A program made the position numbers and the translations under genes. 64,000 bases of DNA, from NCBI RefSeq assembly GCF_020023385.1, contig NZ_JAIQCL010000001.1, forward strand, positions 682,001 to 746,000, read 5' to 3'. The stretch is from Planococcus circulans. Its GTDB lineage: Bacteria; Bacillota; Bacilli; Bacillales_A; Planococcaceae. Positions within the stretch are counted from its first letter, which is position 1; each line of letters opens with the position of its first letter. A model generated the notes under the pieces. That model searched no databases. It was given only the letters and a program-made list of their open reading frames with translations, and was not told the DNA's origin. Of this stretch, positions 9,454 through 19,791 are shown in pieces.

Positions 9454-10830
9454 TCAATGGGGATCAGTGGATTTCAATGCCGGCTTGTCCACTAACTCTT
9501 TTTCAAAAGATGCAATGACAAGATAGAGGATGATGAAAATCGGCATGATGATGACCAACGGCTTGATGTAATAGATATAGCCGTACCAGAACACCCTGGC
9601 AATGGTCAAAACGATCCAATAATAACCGAGGGCAATCCCCAAATTGCCGAAGAATTTCTTCAACAAGTAAGCAGGGACAAATAGGACCGCATAGGTCACA
9701 AACGGAGCCACTATCAGCCCGATGATTTCGAAGTTCAAATAATATTCACCATAGACGAACAATCCATAATTAGTATGGATAAGCGATGCAACGAGATGCG
9801 CCGCTTCCGGGCTTTGGGACTCTATCCCAAAGAAAGATGGAATCAGCTGCGGTATATAGTCGATGAGCGTGTAGTAATTGCCGTAGGAGTGCGTCACTTC
9901 CATCGCAGCAGCTGTGGAATAGACAAGATCCTGGACTGTGGGGTAGTTGACGAGAATGGATACGGAGTCCAAAATTGCCTCTACATTAAAGACCAACCCC
10001 GAATGCCGAACCAACCCTAAATACGAAAATAGCAATAGTCCAACAGCAATCAATGCGACATTTCTAAACGAAAATTTCGACTTGATGACACCTGCTCCTT
10101 TTGAAGCGGTCAAAAGCAGATACAAAATCAACAGCAGACCTAAAATATCAACTCTGGCATAATGGGACAGGAGCCAGAAAGGTACAAACAAGAGCGCAAA
10201 TTTTCGAATTGCACTGTTTTTGACACCCATCAGCACGAAGAAATAAGAAATGACGACCACCGAGTTCCAAGCGTTTCCAGGCAATAGGCTCGGGGACAGG
10301 TCATGATAGGATTTTCCCGGAAGATCCGGCAAATAGATAATGGAAGAGACAATCGCTAAAGCACTGAAAAACCAAGTGGCCAATAAACTTTGAACCGTCC
10401 CTGAATAGAAAACCAAAATTTTAGCATCATAATTTCGATAGGTTTTATTGGTCATCCACAGCAAAGTCGACCAGACGTAATAGAAAAACAATGCGCCGAA
10501 TGCTAAGGTATAGAAATGCTTTTCAATCAGGTGCGTGCGATCATTGAATAAGGGCTGAACTTCTCCGATCGGACCGAAGCCCAGTATACTGATGACCGGC
10601 AAAAATAGCAGCACCAGTGAAAAAGCGGCAAAACCCACCTTAAAGATGTAGAGGTCCATAATGAATTTAAAGGAAAAAATAATTAAAATGAATAGGTTCC
10701 ATGGATCTTCGGTATTGAAAATCTGGCCCGCCCGAAGTAAATAATAGATTACTGAAATCCCAGTTAATAAATTGACGATGATATACAGGACTTTTTCAAA
10801 TCGATCATCGGCCTCAATATGCTTTTCCAT
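9454..10830 (-). CDS. Oligosaccharide repeat-unit polymerase (Wzy-like) integral membrane protein
   Basis: The 458-aa protein is very hydrophobic, with about ten to twelve predicted membrane spans and one larger outside loop around residues 300-350 (after NYPTVQDLVYSTAAAMEVTH). The size, topology and position among glycosyltransferases fit Wzy/O-antigen polymerase proteins, which join repeat units at the outer face of the membrane. The family has little sequence conservation, so the call rests on architecture and context. It is the only such protein in the window. AAGGAATGAG precedes the ATG. The alternative is a membrane acyltransferase or a ligase, both less likely given the lack of their motifs. 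Confidence 0.72.
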   Translation of the reverse strand: MEKHIEADDRFEKVLYIIVNLLTGISVIYYLLRAGQIFNTEDPWNLFILIIFSFKFIMDLYIFKVGFAAFSLVLLFLPVISILGFGPIGEVQPLFNDRTHLIEKHFYTLAFGALFFYYVWSTLLWMTNKTYRNYDAKILVFYSGTVQSLLATWFFSALAIVSSIIYLPDLPGKSYHDLSPSLLPGNAWNSVVVISYFFVLMGVKNSAIRKFALLFVPFWLLSHYARVDILGLLLILYLLLTASKGAGVIKSKFSFRNVALIAVGLLLFSYLGLVRHSGLVFNVEAILDSVSILVNYPTVQDLVYSTAAAMEVTHSYGNYYTLIDYIPQLIPSFFGIESQSPEAAHLVASLIHTNYGLFVYGEYYLNFEIIGLIVAPFVTYAVLFVPAYLLKKFFGNLGIALGYYWIVLTIARVFWYGYIYYIKPLVIIMPIFIILYLVIASFEKELVDKPALKSTDPH

Positions 10831-10901
10831 CGTCTCATTCCTTTATTTATAATTTCCTTCCCCCGACAAGCAAAAGCTTGCCTAACCGGCGACTTCCAAT
10901 T

Positions 10902-11873
10902 TCAGGATGGGGTAGTCACAGATAACAGGTGGGATTTCCTGTTATTTTTTTTGGACTGTGTATAGAGGTATAATAATGCCCTCCTATTCAAAAAAGTGCA
11001 TAGGTAATAGAACACAAACTTCACTGACAGCCGATCATCCCTAAAGCCTTCCGTAAGCACTTTTCTGGATAATCGAATCGTTTCTTTGTTTTGCCCGATA
11101 ATCCCAGTCCGGAAAACGACTTTCCAAATCGTTAGAACAAAACGGTGAAAAGTCGATTTCTGTTGCTTTACCGCCAGGGCTTTGTACTTTTCAAAAATAC
11201 TCAGATGTCCATTGAGCACTGATTTTTTATTGGTGGTAATACGTTCCCCACTATGGTGATAAAACAACACCATATTATCTTTGACAAAATCGAATTTCGT
11301 CACTTGCGCCAGCCGTATGTACAAATCCCAATCCTGGCAACTTGGCAACCCGGCATCAAAACCTTGCACCTGGTCCAACACTTCTTTTCTCACCAATACG
11401 GATGATGTCGTGTCGATGCAATTGGACTCGAACAGTTTCGGCAGTATGTCGCCCCGGTATTCAGGAACGATTTTACGGGTAGGCTGATTGTTTTCATTGA
11501 CCACCTGCACTCCCGTATAGACCACTCCCACGTCGGGCTGTTCTTCGAATCGCCCGAGCTGCTTTTCCAACTTTTGCGGAAGCCATTGGTCATCCGAATC
11601 CAAAAAGCCGATAAAATTCCCCGTAGCCCGTTTGATTCCGGTATTTCTGGCTTCCGAACCGCCTTTATTGATGTCATGCTTGAGATAGATGATCCGATCA
11701 TCTTCCATTTCTTTGACGACTGTCGCCGTATCATCTGTCGAAAAGTCATCGATGATGATGATTTCGAAGTTTTGATGACTTTGGTTTTTCAGACTTTCCA
11801 CTGCTTTTTTCAGCAACTCCGATCGATTATACGTCGGAATAATAACGCTGACTTTATCATTTAAGGTCACCAT
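10902..11873 (-). CDS. Glycosyltransferase, GT2 family
   Basis: The 323-aa GT-A enzyme begins KVSVIIPTYNRSELLKKAV and shows IIIIDDFSTDDT, NKGGSEARNTGIK and the metal-binding acidic motif GFLDSDDQWLPQKLE, all in the order of GT2. The later SCQDWDLYIRLA holds the likely catalytic-base region. The C-terminal 80 residues are basic and lack obvious membrane helices. It sits 39 bases after gmd, in the operon fcl-gmd-GT2-wzy-GT4-GT4. It probably extends the lipid-linked repeat unit in the cytoplasm. The donor sugar is unknown. Confidence 0.9.
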   Translation of the reverse strand: MVTLNDKVSVIIPTYNRSELLKKAVESLKNQSHQNFEIIIIDDFSTDDTATVVKEMEDDRIIYLKHDINKGGSEARNTGIKRATGNFIGFLDSDDQWLPQKLEKQLGRFEEQPDVGVVYTGVQVVNENNQPTRKIVPEYRGDILPKLFESNCIDTTSSVLVRKEVLDQVQGFDAGLPSCQDWDLYIRLAQVTKFDFVKDNMVLFYHHSGERITTNKKSVLNGHLSIFEKYKALAVKQQKSTFHRFVLTIWKVVFRTGIIGQNKETIRLSRKVLTEGFRDDRLSVKFVFYYLCTFLNRRALLYLYTQSKKNNRKSHLLSVTTPS

Positions 11874-11912
11874 AAGATTTTATCCCCCCACCCAATAAGG
11901 AACCCGCTTTGA

Positions 11913-12977
11913 TTAATACTCAGTGATGGCGCTCTTTTCTTCTTTCAATAGATGACAATCATGCGCAACCATTATTTGTACAAGTTCTTCAAACGAAGTG
12001 GAAGTAGGATTCCATCCAAGCAGATTTTTCGCTTTTGTAGGATCGCCTAATAATTGCTCGACTTCTGCCAAGCGGAAAAATTCTGGATTCACTTCCACCA
12101 CGACTTCCCCCGTTTTCGCATTGATGCCTTTTTCGTCAATCCCCTCACCTTGCCATTCCACTTCGATTCCGGCATGTTTGAAAGCCAATGTCGCAAATTC
12201 GCGGACAGTATGCATCTCCCCAGTCGCAATGACGAAATCCTCCGGTGTTTCATGCTGCAGAATCAGCCACATGCACTCCACGTAATCTTTGGCATATCCC
12301 CAATCCCGCTTGGCATCCAAATTCCCCAAGAGAATTTTATCCTGCTTGCCATTGGCGATTCGTGCGACCGCCATCGTAATTTTACGCGTGACGAAAGTTT
12401 CTCCGCGGCGCTCTGATTCGTGGTTGAACAGGATGCCGTTGACCGCAAACATATCATAGGATTCACGGTAGTTTTTCGTAATCCAGTAACCGTATAATTT
12501 TGCTACGCCATAAGGCGAACGCGGATAGAATGGCGTTGTCTCCCTTTGCGGAACTTCCTGGACTTTGCCATAAAGTTCCGATGTGGATGCCTGGTAAATG
12601 CGCGTCTTTTTCTCCAATCCCAGAATACGGACCGCTTCCAGAATGCGCAAAGTTCCGATGCCATCCACATCCGCTGTATATTCAGGAGTCTCGAACGATA
12701 CCTTCACATGGGACATCGCCGCCAGATTATAGATTTCATCCGGTTTGATTTCGCTGATCAAGCGGATGATATTAGAGGTATCGGTCATATCCCCATAATG
12801 GATATAGAAATTCTCGCTCGACTTTAATTCCTCAATATACAGATGCTCAATACGCCCGGTATTGAAGCTCGAACTTCGGCGAATGATGCCGTGCACTTCG
12901 TAGCCTTTTTCCAATAAGAAATCCGATAGAAACGAACCGTCCTGTCCGTTAACGCCAGTAATCAATGCCTTCTTCAT
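11913..12977 (-). CDS. gmd: GDP-mannose 4,6-dehydratase
   Basis: This short-chain dehydrogenase-type enzyme converts GDP-mannose to GDP-4-keto-6-deoxymannose. The NAD(P) motif [15 protein letters not shown] is at residues 7-21, QASTSELYG follows near 125, and the catalytic YxxxK is in [27 protein letters not shown] is a Gmd signature. I chose the ATG at 12977 (354 aa) because GGGGGAAGG lies just upstream and the N-terminus then begins MKKALITG; the longer frame to 13034 runs into fcl. Fcl ends 11 bases before it, so the two GDP-fucose enzymes are co-transcribed. Confidence 0.97.
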   Translation of the reverse strand: MKKALITGVNGQDGSFLSDFLLEKGYEVHGIIRRSSSFNTGRIEHLYIEELKSSENFYIHYGDMTDTSNIIRLISEIKPDEIYNLAAMSHVKVSFETPEYTADVDGIGTLRILEAVRILGLEKKTRIYQASTSELYGKVQEVPQRETTPFYPRSPYGVAKLYGYWITKNYRESYDMFAVNGILFNHESERRGETFVTRKITMAVARIANGKQDKILLGNLDAKRDWGYAKDYVECMWLILQHETPEDFVIATGEMHTVREFATLAFKHAGIEVEWQGEGIDEKGINAKTGEVVVEVNPEFFRLAEVEQLLGDPTKAKNLLGWNPTSTSFEELVQIMVAHDCHLLKEEKSAITEY

Positions 12978-12988
12978 AACCTTCCCCC

Positions 12989-13939
12989 TCAATTCGTCAA
13001 CAATGTATTGTTCTCTATGTGTTCCACAAACCATGTATAGGCCATTTTCAATCCGTCATCCAATGGGATCTTCGCTTCCCAGCCGAGGCTTTTCAGACGG
13101 CTGACATCGACCAATTTACGGGGAGCTCCATCAGGTTTTGACGTGTTGAAGACGATTTCCCCATCATACCCAATCGTTTTCCCGATTTTCTCAGCCAACT
13201 CTTTGATGGAAATATCTCTGCCCATCCCAATATTGACCAAATCACTTCCACTGTATGTGTTCATCAAATAAATCGCGGCATCCGCCAAATCATCGGAGTA
13301 CAGAAATTCACGCTTCGGCGTTCCAGTACCCCAAACCTCCACAGTAGGCGCATTGTTCAATTTAGCTTCATGGAATTTCCGGATCAATGCCGGCAGAACA
13401 TGTGAACTGTTTAAATCGAAATTATCGTGTGGCCCATATAAATTGGTCGGCATGATGGAAATGAAATTCGTTCCATGCTGCCGGTTATAGGCCTGGCACA
13501 TTTTAATGCCGGCAATTTTTGCAATTGCGTAAGCTTCGTTTGTTGGCTCGAGTTCGCCCGTCAATAAGGAATCCTCTCTCATTGGCTGCGCCGCCAATTT
13601 TGGATAGATGCATGTACTCCCCAGGAACAGCAATTTTTTGACGTTGTACTGGTGAGCGGCGTCAATGACATTTGTCTGAATCATCAAATTGTCCCGGATG
13701 AAATCTGCCGGGTAATCGTTGTTCGCCACGATCCCCCCCACTTTAGCAGCTGCCAGAAACACATAATCTGGCTGCTCTTGTTCAAAAAACGCATCCACCT
13801 GATCCCGCATCGTCAGGTCAAGCTGTTTACTGGTCCGAAATACAAGGTCCGTATAACCGTTTTCCTGTAAATTCCTCATAATTGCCGATCCTACCAGCCC
13901 GCGATGGCCAGCAACGTAAATTTTTGAATCCAACTTCAT
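12989..13939 (-). CDS. fcl: GDP-L-fucose synthase
   Basis: The 316-aa protein is a 3,5-epimerase/4-reductase that completes GDP-L-fucose synthesis from the Gmd product. It starts [15 protein letters not shown], with [19 protein letters not shown] near residue 105 and the catalytic YxxxK in [11 protein letters not shown] near 135. [13 protein letters not shown] sequence ([15 protein letters not shown]) is also typical. AAGGTGGGG lies before the ATG. It heads the gene group that runs to the terminator at 6858-6901. The preceding 254 bases to the flippase gene are AT-rich and are a likely promoter site. Confidence 0.97.
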   Translation of the reverse strand: MKLDSKIYVAGHRGLVGSAIMRNLQENGYTDLVFRTSKQLDLTMRDQVDAFFEQEQPDYVFLAAAKVGGIVANNDYPADFIRDNLMIQTNVIDAAHQYNVKKLLFLGSTCIYPKLAAQPMREDSLLTGELEPTNEAYAIAKIAGIKMCQAYNRQHGTNFISIMPTNLYGPHDNFDLNSSHVLPALIRKFHEAKLNNAPTVEVWGTGTPKREFLYSDDLADAAIYLMNTYSGSDLVNIGMGRDISIKELAEKIGKTIGYDGEIVFNTSKPDGAPRKLVDVSRLKSLGWEAKIPLDDGLKMAYTWFVEHIENNTLLTN

Positions 13940-14193
13940 AAATACCCCACCTTTTTTCAGCGTCTGCCATGTATAAATCCATGGATGCTGGTGTCTTTTT
14001 CATGCCCATGTACAGATAAGATAAATATAAAACCGAAAAATCGTCAATGTACCCAAGACTATATGCTTATTATCCGATTTTATTTTTCCATTCTACCATA
14101 GAATAGTCTAAATATTTCATATTATTTTGATTATTCGATAATTAATGTGATTCTGAGGTATCCCCCGTTTAAACCCAACTTTTCTGCATCACT

Positions 14194-15669
14194 TTATCCT
14201 TCTTTAACTGCTGTTCTTTTTTGAAAAAAACCTTTCATTTCCGCTACCAGTTCCCGTTGGTTCAGAATCATCAGCACCCCGTAAACTAACATGCCGATAC
14301 TGGTGTCGATGACAATGATTCCAACTGGTCCAACCCCTGTTAACTGGGCATTGATGATATACAAAGGAGCCAACATGATCGCTGAGTGGATCATCGGCTT
14401 GGCGATCGATAACGTCAATTCACCTAAACTGTTTCCGATGATATGGCGGATCCGTACAAAATAGCTGACATAGAAAAGTACCATCCTCAAGAGTCCGACC
14501 GCTAATGCTACGACGACGATTTCCCCCGATAAACTGGCCAGAAAAACGACGACCGGAATGATAGCCAGTTGAACCAATTGCCAGTAGAAGCTCCATCTCA
14601 CCTTCCCGACAGCAATGAATAAGCTGCCGCTTGGATTCCCCAATGCCTTGAACAAACCATAGAGACAGAGGATTTGGATGATGATGATGCTCTCCGACCA
14701 ATCCGTCCCCAGCATAAGCGGCACAGCATACGGAGCCAGTACAATTACTCCCGCGAGCAGCGGTGCGTTGAAGCTGGTCAGCATGTTGGTGATCAGCAGA
14801 TATGCTCTGCGCAATTTGGCACTGTCCAGCTGGATTTTCGAGAATACCGGAAAAGCTACCCGGTTGATCATGGAATTCAGTTTTTGGACCGGCTGCATAA
14901 TAAGATTCATAGCCATACTGTAATAGCCGAGCGCCACAGAGCCCAAAGTGATCCCAATGATCACTTGATCAATTTTCGTGGTGAAATAATTGATGCTCGT
15001 GGAGCCAAGCCGGTACATGCCAAATGATACGAAGCCTTTAATGGCTCTCCATGAGAAAACGAGCTGCGGTCTGGTTTCCGGATTCCGGTAGCCGCCGATT
15101 ACCCAGGGAACACTTCTGAACAGCGACATGGCGATATGTCCATATACAAGCGACCAGGCACCGAGATCCGTGAAGGCTGCCAGGTAAATGGTCAACAGCA
15201 CACCGATTGTCGTCGCCAGAATTTCATTTTTAGTGATTTGGGCGAATTCCAACTTTTTCGTGGCGAGTGTCTGAAACTGCAGCCCGAACGGCAGGATCAG
15301 AAAGCTGATGCCGACCACTTGAATCATCGGTGTCAGACTGGCTTCATCAAACAACAGCGCAATCACAGGAGCAGCCCCCAAAAGAATAAGAAACAACACC
15401 ACTCCGACGAAAATAGAAAACCAGTACAGGCTGGAGAGCTCAAGTTTGGTGATTTTCTCTTTTTGGATGATGGCGTCCGTGATGCCCATTTCCAGGAACA
15501 GCTGCGAAAACTGGATGACGATCTGTACCATGGCGATCAGCCCAAAAACTGCTGGTCCCAGAACCCTGCCCAAAATCAGCAATTGGCCGATCTGCAGGAT
15601 GCTGGTAACGAGCATTGATATTGAAGTGAGTTTCACACTGCTCACTGCTTGATTTTTCAAAGATGCCAT
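14194..15669 (-). CDS. MOP-superfamily polysaccharide flippase (WzxC-like)
   Basis: The 491-aa protein has about twelve to fourteen predicted membrane helices. The N-terminus NQAVSSVKLTSISMLVTSI and LGPAVFGLIAMVQIVIQF match the polysaccharide transporter (RfbX/WzxC) family. It should move lipid-linked repeat units across the membrane. It is only distantly like the two flippases at 20982 and 26738, which form a close pair. It starts 21 bases after the 705-aa protein gene; TAGAGGAATGG precedes the ATG. It is the last gene of the group that begins at 22460. Confidence 0.9.
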   Translation of the reverse strand: MASLKNQAVSSVKLTSISMLVTSILQIGQLLILGRVLGPAVFGLIAMVQIVIQFSQLFLEMGITDAIIQKEKITKLELSSLYWFSIFVGVVLFLILLGAAPVIALLFDEASLTPMIQVVGISFLILPFGLQFQTLATKKLEFAQITKNEILATTIGVLLTIYLAAFTDLGAWSLVYGHIAMSLFRSVPWVIGGYRNPETRPQLVFSWRAIKGFVSFGMYRLGSTSINYFTTKIDQVIIGITLGSVALGYYSMAMNLIMQPVQKLNSMINRVAFPVFSKIQLDSAKLRRAYLLITNMLTSFNAPLLAGVIVLAPYAVPLMLGTDWSESIIIIQILCLYGLFKALGNPSGSLFIAVGKVRWSFYWQLVQLAIIPVVVFLASLSGEIVVVALAVGLLRMVLFYVSYFVRIRHIIGNSLGELTLSIAKPMIHSAIMLAPLYIINAQLTGVGPVGIIVIDTSIGMLVYGVLMILNQRELVAEMKGFFQKRTAVKEG

Positions 15670-15690
15670 AGGCCATTCCTCTAATCGCGT

Positions 15691-17808
15691 TTAATATAGA
15701 ATCTTTTTCCACATATTCCGTCGCTGCTTGGGAAATATTCCGTACGGCCTGTCTTCTGTAAAATCTTCCGGAAATCCGTTCAAATCAAACGAATCACGGA
15801 CATTCGGCGGCCGCTCCTTGTATTGATAAAGGAACTCGAAATCAATGACCTTCAGTCCTTCAGATGTCAGCAGGATATTCCCCGGATGGAAATCGATCAG
15901 CGCATACCCTTTGTTATAGAAGAATTCATTGATGCTGAAAATCTCCTGTTTATGCTTCCGTTTTAGAATCTGCTTTTTGATGTGCCAACTTTCCGTCACT
16001 TTATTGGTCTTGAGGTAAGGAACAATGATGTAATTTTCACCGCTGTCGATTAGTTTGGGAATGAATTCGCATTCCTTGCTCAGCTCCCCGTAAACGAACT
16101 TCTCACGTTCCAAAAACCGTTGCTTTCCTGCCTTATAGGTTTTTTTCACCGCTTTTTTCCCTTGGTATTCAATGACTTCAACTTTGGCGCGCCGCTTTTT
16201 CTCGGATACATCCGCAATGACTTTTTCATGCGTCCGGTAAGCATTGTCCCATTCAGTGACGATGCTTCGAACTTCCTGCAGGAGATCTGGAGCGACAGCG
16301 GAAATGTAATCCAAAGCTTCGATTTCGTCATCGGCACTGTGCAGCGGATTGGCCCGTTCTTCTTTCGACAAGCTGAAATTAATTTCTGACCGCAGTTGCT
16401 CTTTCAATAAATAATGTTCATTCGAGACATGCGGGTATTTTTTCTTCATTTTTGCGTTCAGCGGTTTCGGGTGATAATCATACATGACCAGCAAAGTGGA
16501 TGGTTTTCCGCCACTCACCGGCCATGGACCCTGACCCCAATTCCCACCCCGCATGCTTTGGGCGGCGTTTCGTTTCTGCTCCTCATCAAGCCGGACCGCC
16601 TGGATAAGGCATAAGCCATTCCGTTCGAACCAGTCGATGATTTTCGGAGTCAGCTGACGCTCCTCTGCCCATTCCCGAACGACAAACACCATCAATTCTC
16701 CGTCTTTTTCGAAATTGTGTTCATTCGATTTGATGATGGATTCCAACCAATTGCCGCTGACGCCGATCAATTTCCGGATAGTGTCCGTCGAAGGCGCCCA
16801 TCCTTCCTCTTCCAGAACCTGATGGAGGGATTCCAGGCTGATTTCTTCGAGTGCAGTACCGGTTTCATCAGCCAGCTGTTGAAGGACTCCGGGGTAATCA
16901 TGGTCTTGCGGAATCTTTTTGACGATGCCTCCTGTTTTTGCCGGGATTCCGGATTTTTCACCTTTGTGGTAAACCGCGTGGTACATCAGGCTAAGAAAAT
17001 AATGGCGTTTAGACGGAACAAAGTACTTGCTGTTCCACAATTCCCGTCGGTCCACTATCGTTTCAGCAATATACGGTGGATAATAGGCGATATTCTTAAA
17101 GTTGCTGCCTGGCAGACCGCCTACGCTATAAATATCAAACGGCAAGATGCCGACCCTCTCATTCAATAAATCCCGCACTTTTTCAATATGTTCGTCTGAA
17201 ATCAACAGATCCACGTCTTCGTCCAGATCAAGGAAAGGCAGTTCATCAAACCAGCGCAGAATCACATAATCGAGTTTCCGTTCGTTGAGAAGCTCGAAAA
17301 AGTTTTCGAGGCCAAGCTCGGGCGACAGGTATTGGCGCGCCGCCTTTTCTTTTTGGTGATCCCGTTTGAAGACGATGCCAGTCCGAGCTTTCCCGGAAAC
17401 GTCGGAAAACGTTTCAAAATGGAAAGCCCATTTTTTCTTCCTGGCCAGTTTATATGCCCACAGCGGCAGGAAACTGGCGCGATCAATGATTCTAGACGGG
17501 ATGAACAGAATCAAATCCGCTGAAGAATGGAAAGCATTTTTCAAATCCAGAAAGTCGGCTTTATTGATGATCAGCACTTCTGCATTGTTTTTATAGGTCA
17601 ATGTCTTTTCATTTACGTAATACAGATCAGCATCCCGGCCACTTTTTGGCTCCTCTGTACAGATCCCAAGGAAATTTGTATAACCCAAAGCTGCCAACTG
17701 TTTTTTCAGACTGCTGGTTTCAGCATTGTATTCCAATATTTTCACTGTTTGGTTCCCAGGATATGAACCTTTTATATATCCACTGATTGTCGGCTGATTT
17801 GCCATCAT
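15691..17808 (-). CDS. Multidomain protein: Rossmann-like, nucleotidyltransferase-like, NDK-like and kinase-like regions
   Basis: I do not recognise a named family for this 705-aa protein. Residues 1-150 look like an alpha/beta Rossmann-type region. Residues 175-265 look like a nucleotidyltransferase: LDYVILRWFDELPFLDLDE is followed by DVDLLI with acidic residues at about 196-200. Residues 370-505 resemble nucleoside diphosphate kinase: MVFVVREW, IIDWFERNGLCLIQAVRL, SGGKPSTLLVM and NPLHSADDEIEALDYI, the last matching the NDK active-site block with its phospho-accepting His (490). Residues 540-660 resemble an aminoglycoside/lipopolysaccharide-type kinase: VKK at 553-555, ALIDFHPGNILL (639-644) and VIDFEF (655-658). 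It lies between rfbB and a flippase. A role in adding phosphate or a phospho-linked group to the glycan is an inference. Confidence 0.6.
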   Translation of the reverse strand: MMANQPTISGYIKGSYPGNQTVKILEYNAETSSLKKQLAALGYTNFLGICTEEPKSGRDADLYYVNEKTLTYKNNAEVLIINKADFLDLKNAFHSSADLILFIPSRIIDRASFLPLWAYKLARKKKWAFHFETFSDVSGKARTGIVFKRDHQKEKAARQYLSPELGLENFFELLNERKLDYVILRWFDELPFLDLDEDVDLLISDEHIEKVRDLLNERVGILPFDIYSVGGLPGSNFKNIAYYPPYIAETIVDRRELWNSKYFVPSKRHYFLSLMYHAVYHKGEKSGIPAKTGGIVKKIPQDHDYPGVLQQLADETGTALEEISLESLHQVLEEEGWAPSTDTIRKLIGVSGNWLESIIKSNEHNFEKDGELMVFVVREWAEERQLTPKIIDWFERNGLCLIQAVRLDEEQKRNAAQSMRGGNWGQGPWPVSGGKPSTLLVMYDYHPKPLNAKMKKKYPHVSNEHYLLKEQLRSEINFSLSKEERANPLHSADDEIEALDYISAVAPDLLQEVRSIVTEWDNAYRTHEKVIADVSEKKRRAKVEVIEYQGKKAVKKTYKAGKQRFLEREKFVYGELSKECEFIPKLIDSGENYIIVPYLKTNKVTESWHIKKQILKRKHKQEIFSINEFFYNKGYALIDFHPGNILLTSEGLKVIDFEFLYQYKERPPNVRDSFDLNGFPEDFTEDRPYGIFPKQRRNMWKKILY

Positions 17809-17853
17809 CCTATTCCCCCTTATCCACTTGTGTAAAAGACAGGGCGCACTTTC

Positions 17854-18870
17854 TTATTTCCGCGCATATTGCCTGTCAAAATACTGCTGATATTCGCCGC
17901 TGATGATTTGTTCCCACCATTCCTTGTTTTCCAAAAACCAGTCGACTGTCTGGGCGATGCCGGTTTCAAAATCATAGACCGGCCGCCAGCCAAGCCTTTC
18001 GATTTTTGTCGGATCGATGGCGTACCGCTTGTCATGGCCAAGGCGATCTGCAACAAACTCGATCAAGTCTTCAGATTTGCCTAAAGCCTCAATAATGGTG
18101 CGCACTACTTGGAGATTGGTCCGTTCGTGATGGCCGCCGATATTGTAGACGGCACCGATTTCGCCGCTGTGCATCACCAGATCGATCGCCGAACAATGAT
18201 CCAGGACATGCAGCCAATCACGGACGTTTTTGCCATCTCCGTAAACCGGCACCTTCTGGTCATTCAAGACACGCGAAATCGTCAGGGGGATCAGCTTCTC
18301 CGGAAAATGGTAGGGTCCATAATTATTGGAGCAGCGCGTGATATTGACCGGCAGACCGTAAGTTTCGTAATAGGCCCTGACCAAAAGATCGGAAGAGGCC
18401 TTGCTGGCGCTATATGGGCTGTTCGGCTGCAGCGGCGTTTCTTCCGTAAAGAAGCTTGCCGGGTCAAAATCCAGCTCGCCATAGACTTCGTCGGTTGAGA
18501 CATGGACAAATTTCTTGATGTTCGCTCCTTTAGCTGCATCCAGCAACACTTGCGTCCCCAGAACATTGGTCCGGATAAAAATCTCCGGATCCGTAATCGA
18601 CCGGTCGACATGGCTTTCCGCTGCAAAATGAACGACATAATCGAAATCCACCTGCTCAAACAATTCACTGACCGCCAGGCGGTCAGCAATATCGATATGG
18701 ACAAAGCTGTAATTCTCATTGGTTTCGATTTTCTGATGCTTTGTCAGATCCCCAGCATACGTCAACAGATCCAGATTGTAGATATGGTAAAGCGGATATT
18801 TTTCAGCCATGTATTGGACAAAATTCCCTCCAATAAACCCTGCTCCGCCAGTTACGAGTAGCTTTTCCAT
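17854..18870 (-). CDS. rfbB: dTDP-glucose 4,6-dehydratase
   Basis: The 338-aa enzyme makes dTDP-4-keto-6-deoxyglucose. It shows the NAD motif VTGGAGFIGGNFV, the catalytic STDEVYGEL with Asp-Glu, and YSASKASSD with the YxxxK pair. I chose the ATG at 18870 because AAAGGGG lies 7 bases upstream and the protein then begins MEKLLVTGG; the longer frame to 18942 overlaps rfbA. The substrate comes from RfbA, encoded 13 bases upstream. RfbC and RfbD are absent from the window, so the intermediate is more likely aminated than converted to dTDP-rhamnose. Confidence 0.96.
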   Translation of the reverse strand: MEKLLVTGGAGFIGGNFVQYMAEKYPLYHIYNLDLLTYAGDLTKHQKIETNENYSFVHIDIADRLAVSELFEQVDFDYVVHFAAESHVDRSITDPEIFIRTNVLGTQVLLDAAKGANIKKFVHVSTDEVYGELDFDPASFFTEETPLQPNSPYSASKASSDLLVRAYYETYGLPVNITRCSNNYGPYHFPEKLIPLTISRVLNDQKVPVYGDGKNVRDWLHVLDHCSAIDLVMHSGEIGAVYNIGGHHERTNLQVVRTIIEALGKSEDLIEFVADRLGHDKRYAIDPTKIERLGWRPVYDFETGIAQTVDWFLENKEWWEQIISGEYQQYFDRQYARK

Positions 18871-18883
18871 AGAGGCGCCCCTT

Positions 18884-19777
18884 TTATGATTTATAGTGTA
18901 ATAAGGTTTTTTCAGAAGCAATATCCAATAGATACTGGCCATAATCCGTTTTCTTCAAAGGCTGCGCCAATTCAATCAACTGCGCTTGGCTGATATAACC
19001 TCTCCGGTAAGCGATTTCCTCAAGGCAGGCTACATACAGGCCTTGTCTTTTTTGGATAGCTTCCACGAAATTGGAGGCTTCCAGCAAAGCTTCATGCGTC
19101 CCTGTATCCAGCCACGCCAAGCCACGCCCCATGATATTGACCTGCAATTCCCCTCTATTCCTGTATTCCTCAACAATGGAAGTAATCTCTTTTTCTCCGC
19201 GCTTTGAAGGGGTCACGCCTTTAGCAATTTCAACCACTTGATTGTCGAAGAAATAAAGACCGGGAATCGCATAGGACGACTTCGGCTGCTCCGGCTTTTC
19301 TTCAATGGAAAGGATGTTCATTTCTTCATCCACTTCCACAACACCATAAGCTCTCGGATCCGCAACATGACAGCCGAAAATGATGCTGCCTTTTGTCAGC
19401 TCCGCCGATTCCTGCAGCCAACTACCGAAATCCGATCCATAAAAAACATTATCGCCCAGCACCAGCGCAACAGGTGAGTCGCCAATAAAGCTTTCGCCGA
19501 TCGTAAAGGCTTCGGCCAATCCATTAGGTTCTTCCTGGATGGCATATTCCAGTTTAATGCCCAGCTTTTGGCCATTGCCGAGCAGGCTCAAAAATCCGGA
19601 GATGTCCCGCGGCGTAGAAATGATCAGGATTTCCTTGATTCCCGCAAGCATCAGGACTGACAGCGGATAGTAGATCATCGGTTTATCGTATACAGGCAGC
19701 ATTTGCTTTGAAATCGACTTGGTCAACGGGTAAAGGCGCGTCCCTGTTCCGCCAGCTAATATAATTCCTTTCATCAT
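18884..19777 (-). CDS. rfbA: Glucose-1-phosphate thymidylyltransferase
   Basis: The 297-aa enzyme makes dTDP-glucose. [20 protein letters not shown] is at the N-terminus, followed by [26 protein letters not shown] and [13 protein letters not shown], all standard for RfbA/RmlA. The start may be either of two adjacent ATG codons (19777 or 19774); GAGGG lies upstream. It is 14 bases after the sugar aminotransferase gene and 13 bases before rfbB, so the three form a dTDP-amino-sugar cassette. Confidence 0.97.
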   Translation of the reverse strand: MMKGIILAGGTGTRLYPLTKSISKQMLPVYDKPMIYYPLSVLMLAGIKEILIISTPRDISGFLSLLGNGQKLGIKLEYAIQEEPNGLAEAFTIGESFIGDSPVALVLGDNVFYGSDFGSWLQESAELTKGSIIFGCHVADPRAYGVVEVDEEMNILSIEEKPEQPKSSYAIPGLYFFDNQVVEIAKGVTPSKRGEKEITSIVEEYRNRGELQVNIMGRGLAWLDTGTHEALLEASNFVEAIQKRQGLYVACLEEIAYRRGYISQAQLIELAQPLKKTDYGQYLLDIASEKTLLHYKS

Positions 19778-19791
19778 AGATCCCTCATTTC

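Noticed and set aside
10920-10955. Plus-strand hairpin AACAGG/CCTGTT with T run resembling a terminator
   Set aside because: Inside the 3' coding part of a minus-strand GT2 gene, and no plus-strand gene precedes it.
15136-15618. Long open frame opposite the flippase gene
   Set aside because: Antisense shadow of a well-supported membrane protein gene; composition rich in Gln and His as expected from reversed hydrophobic codons.
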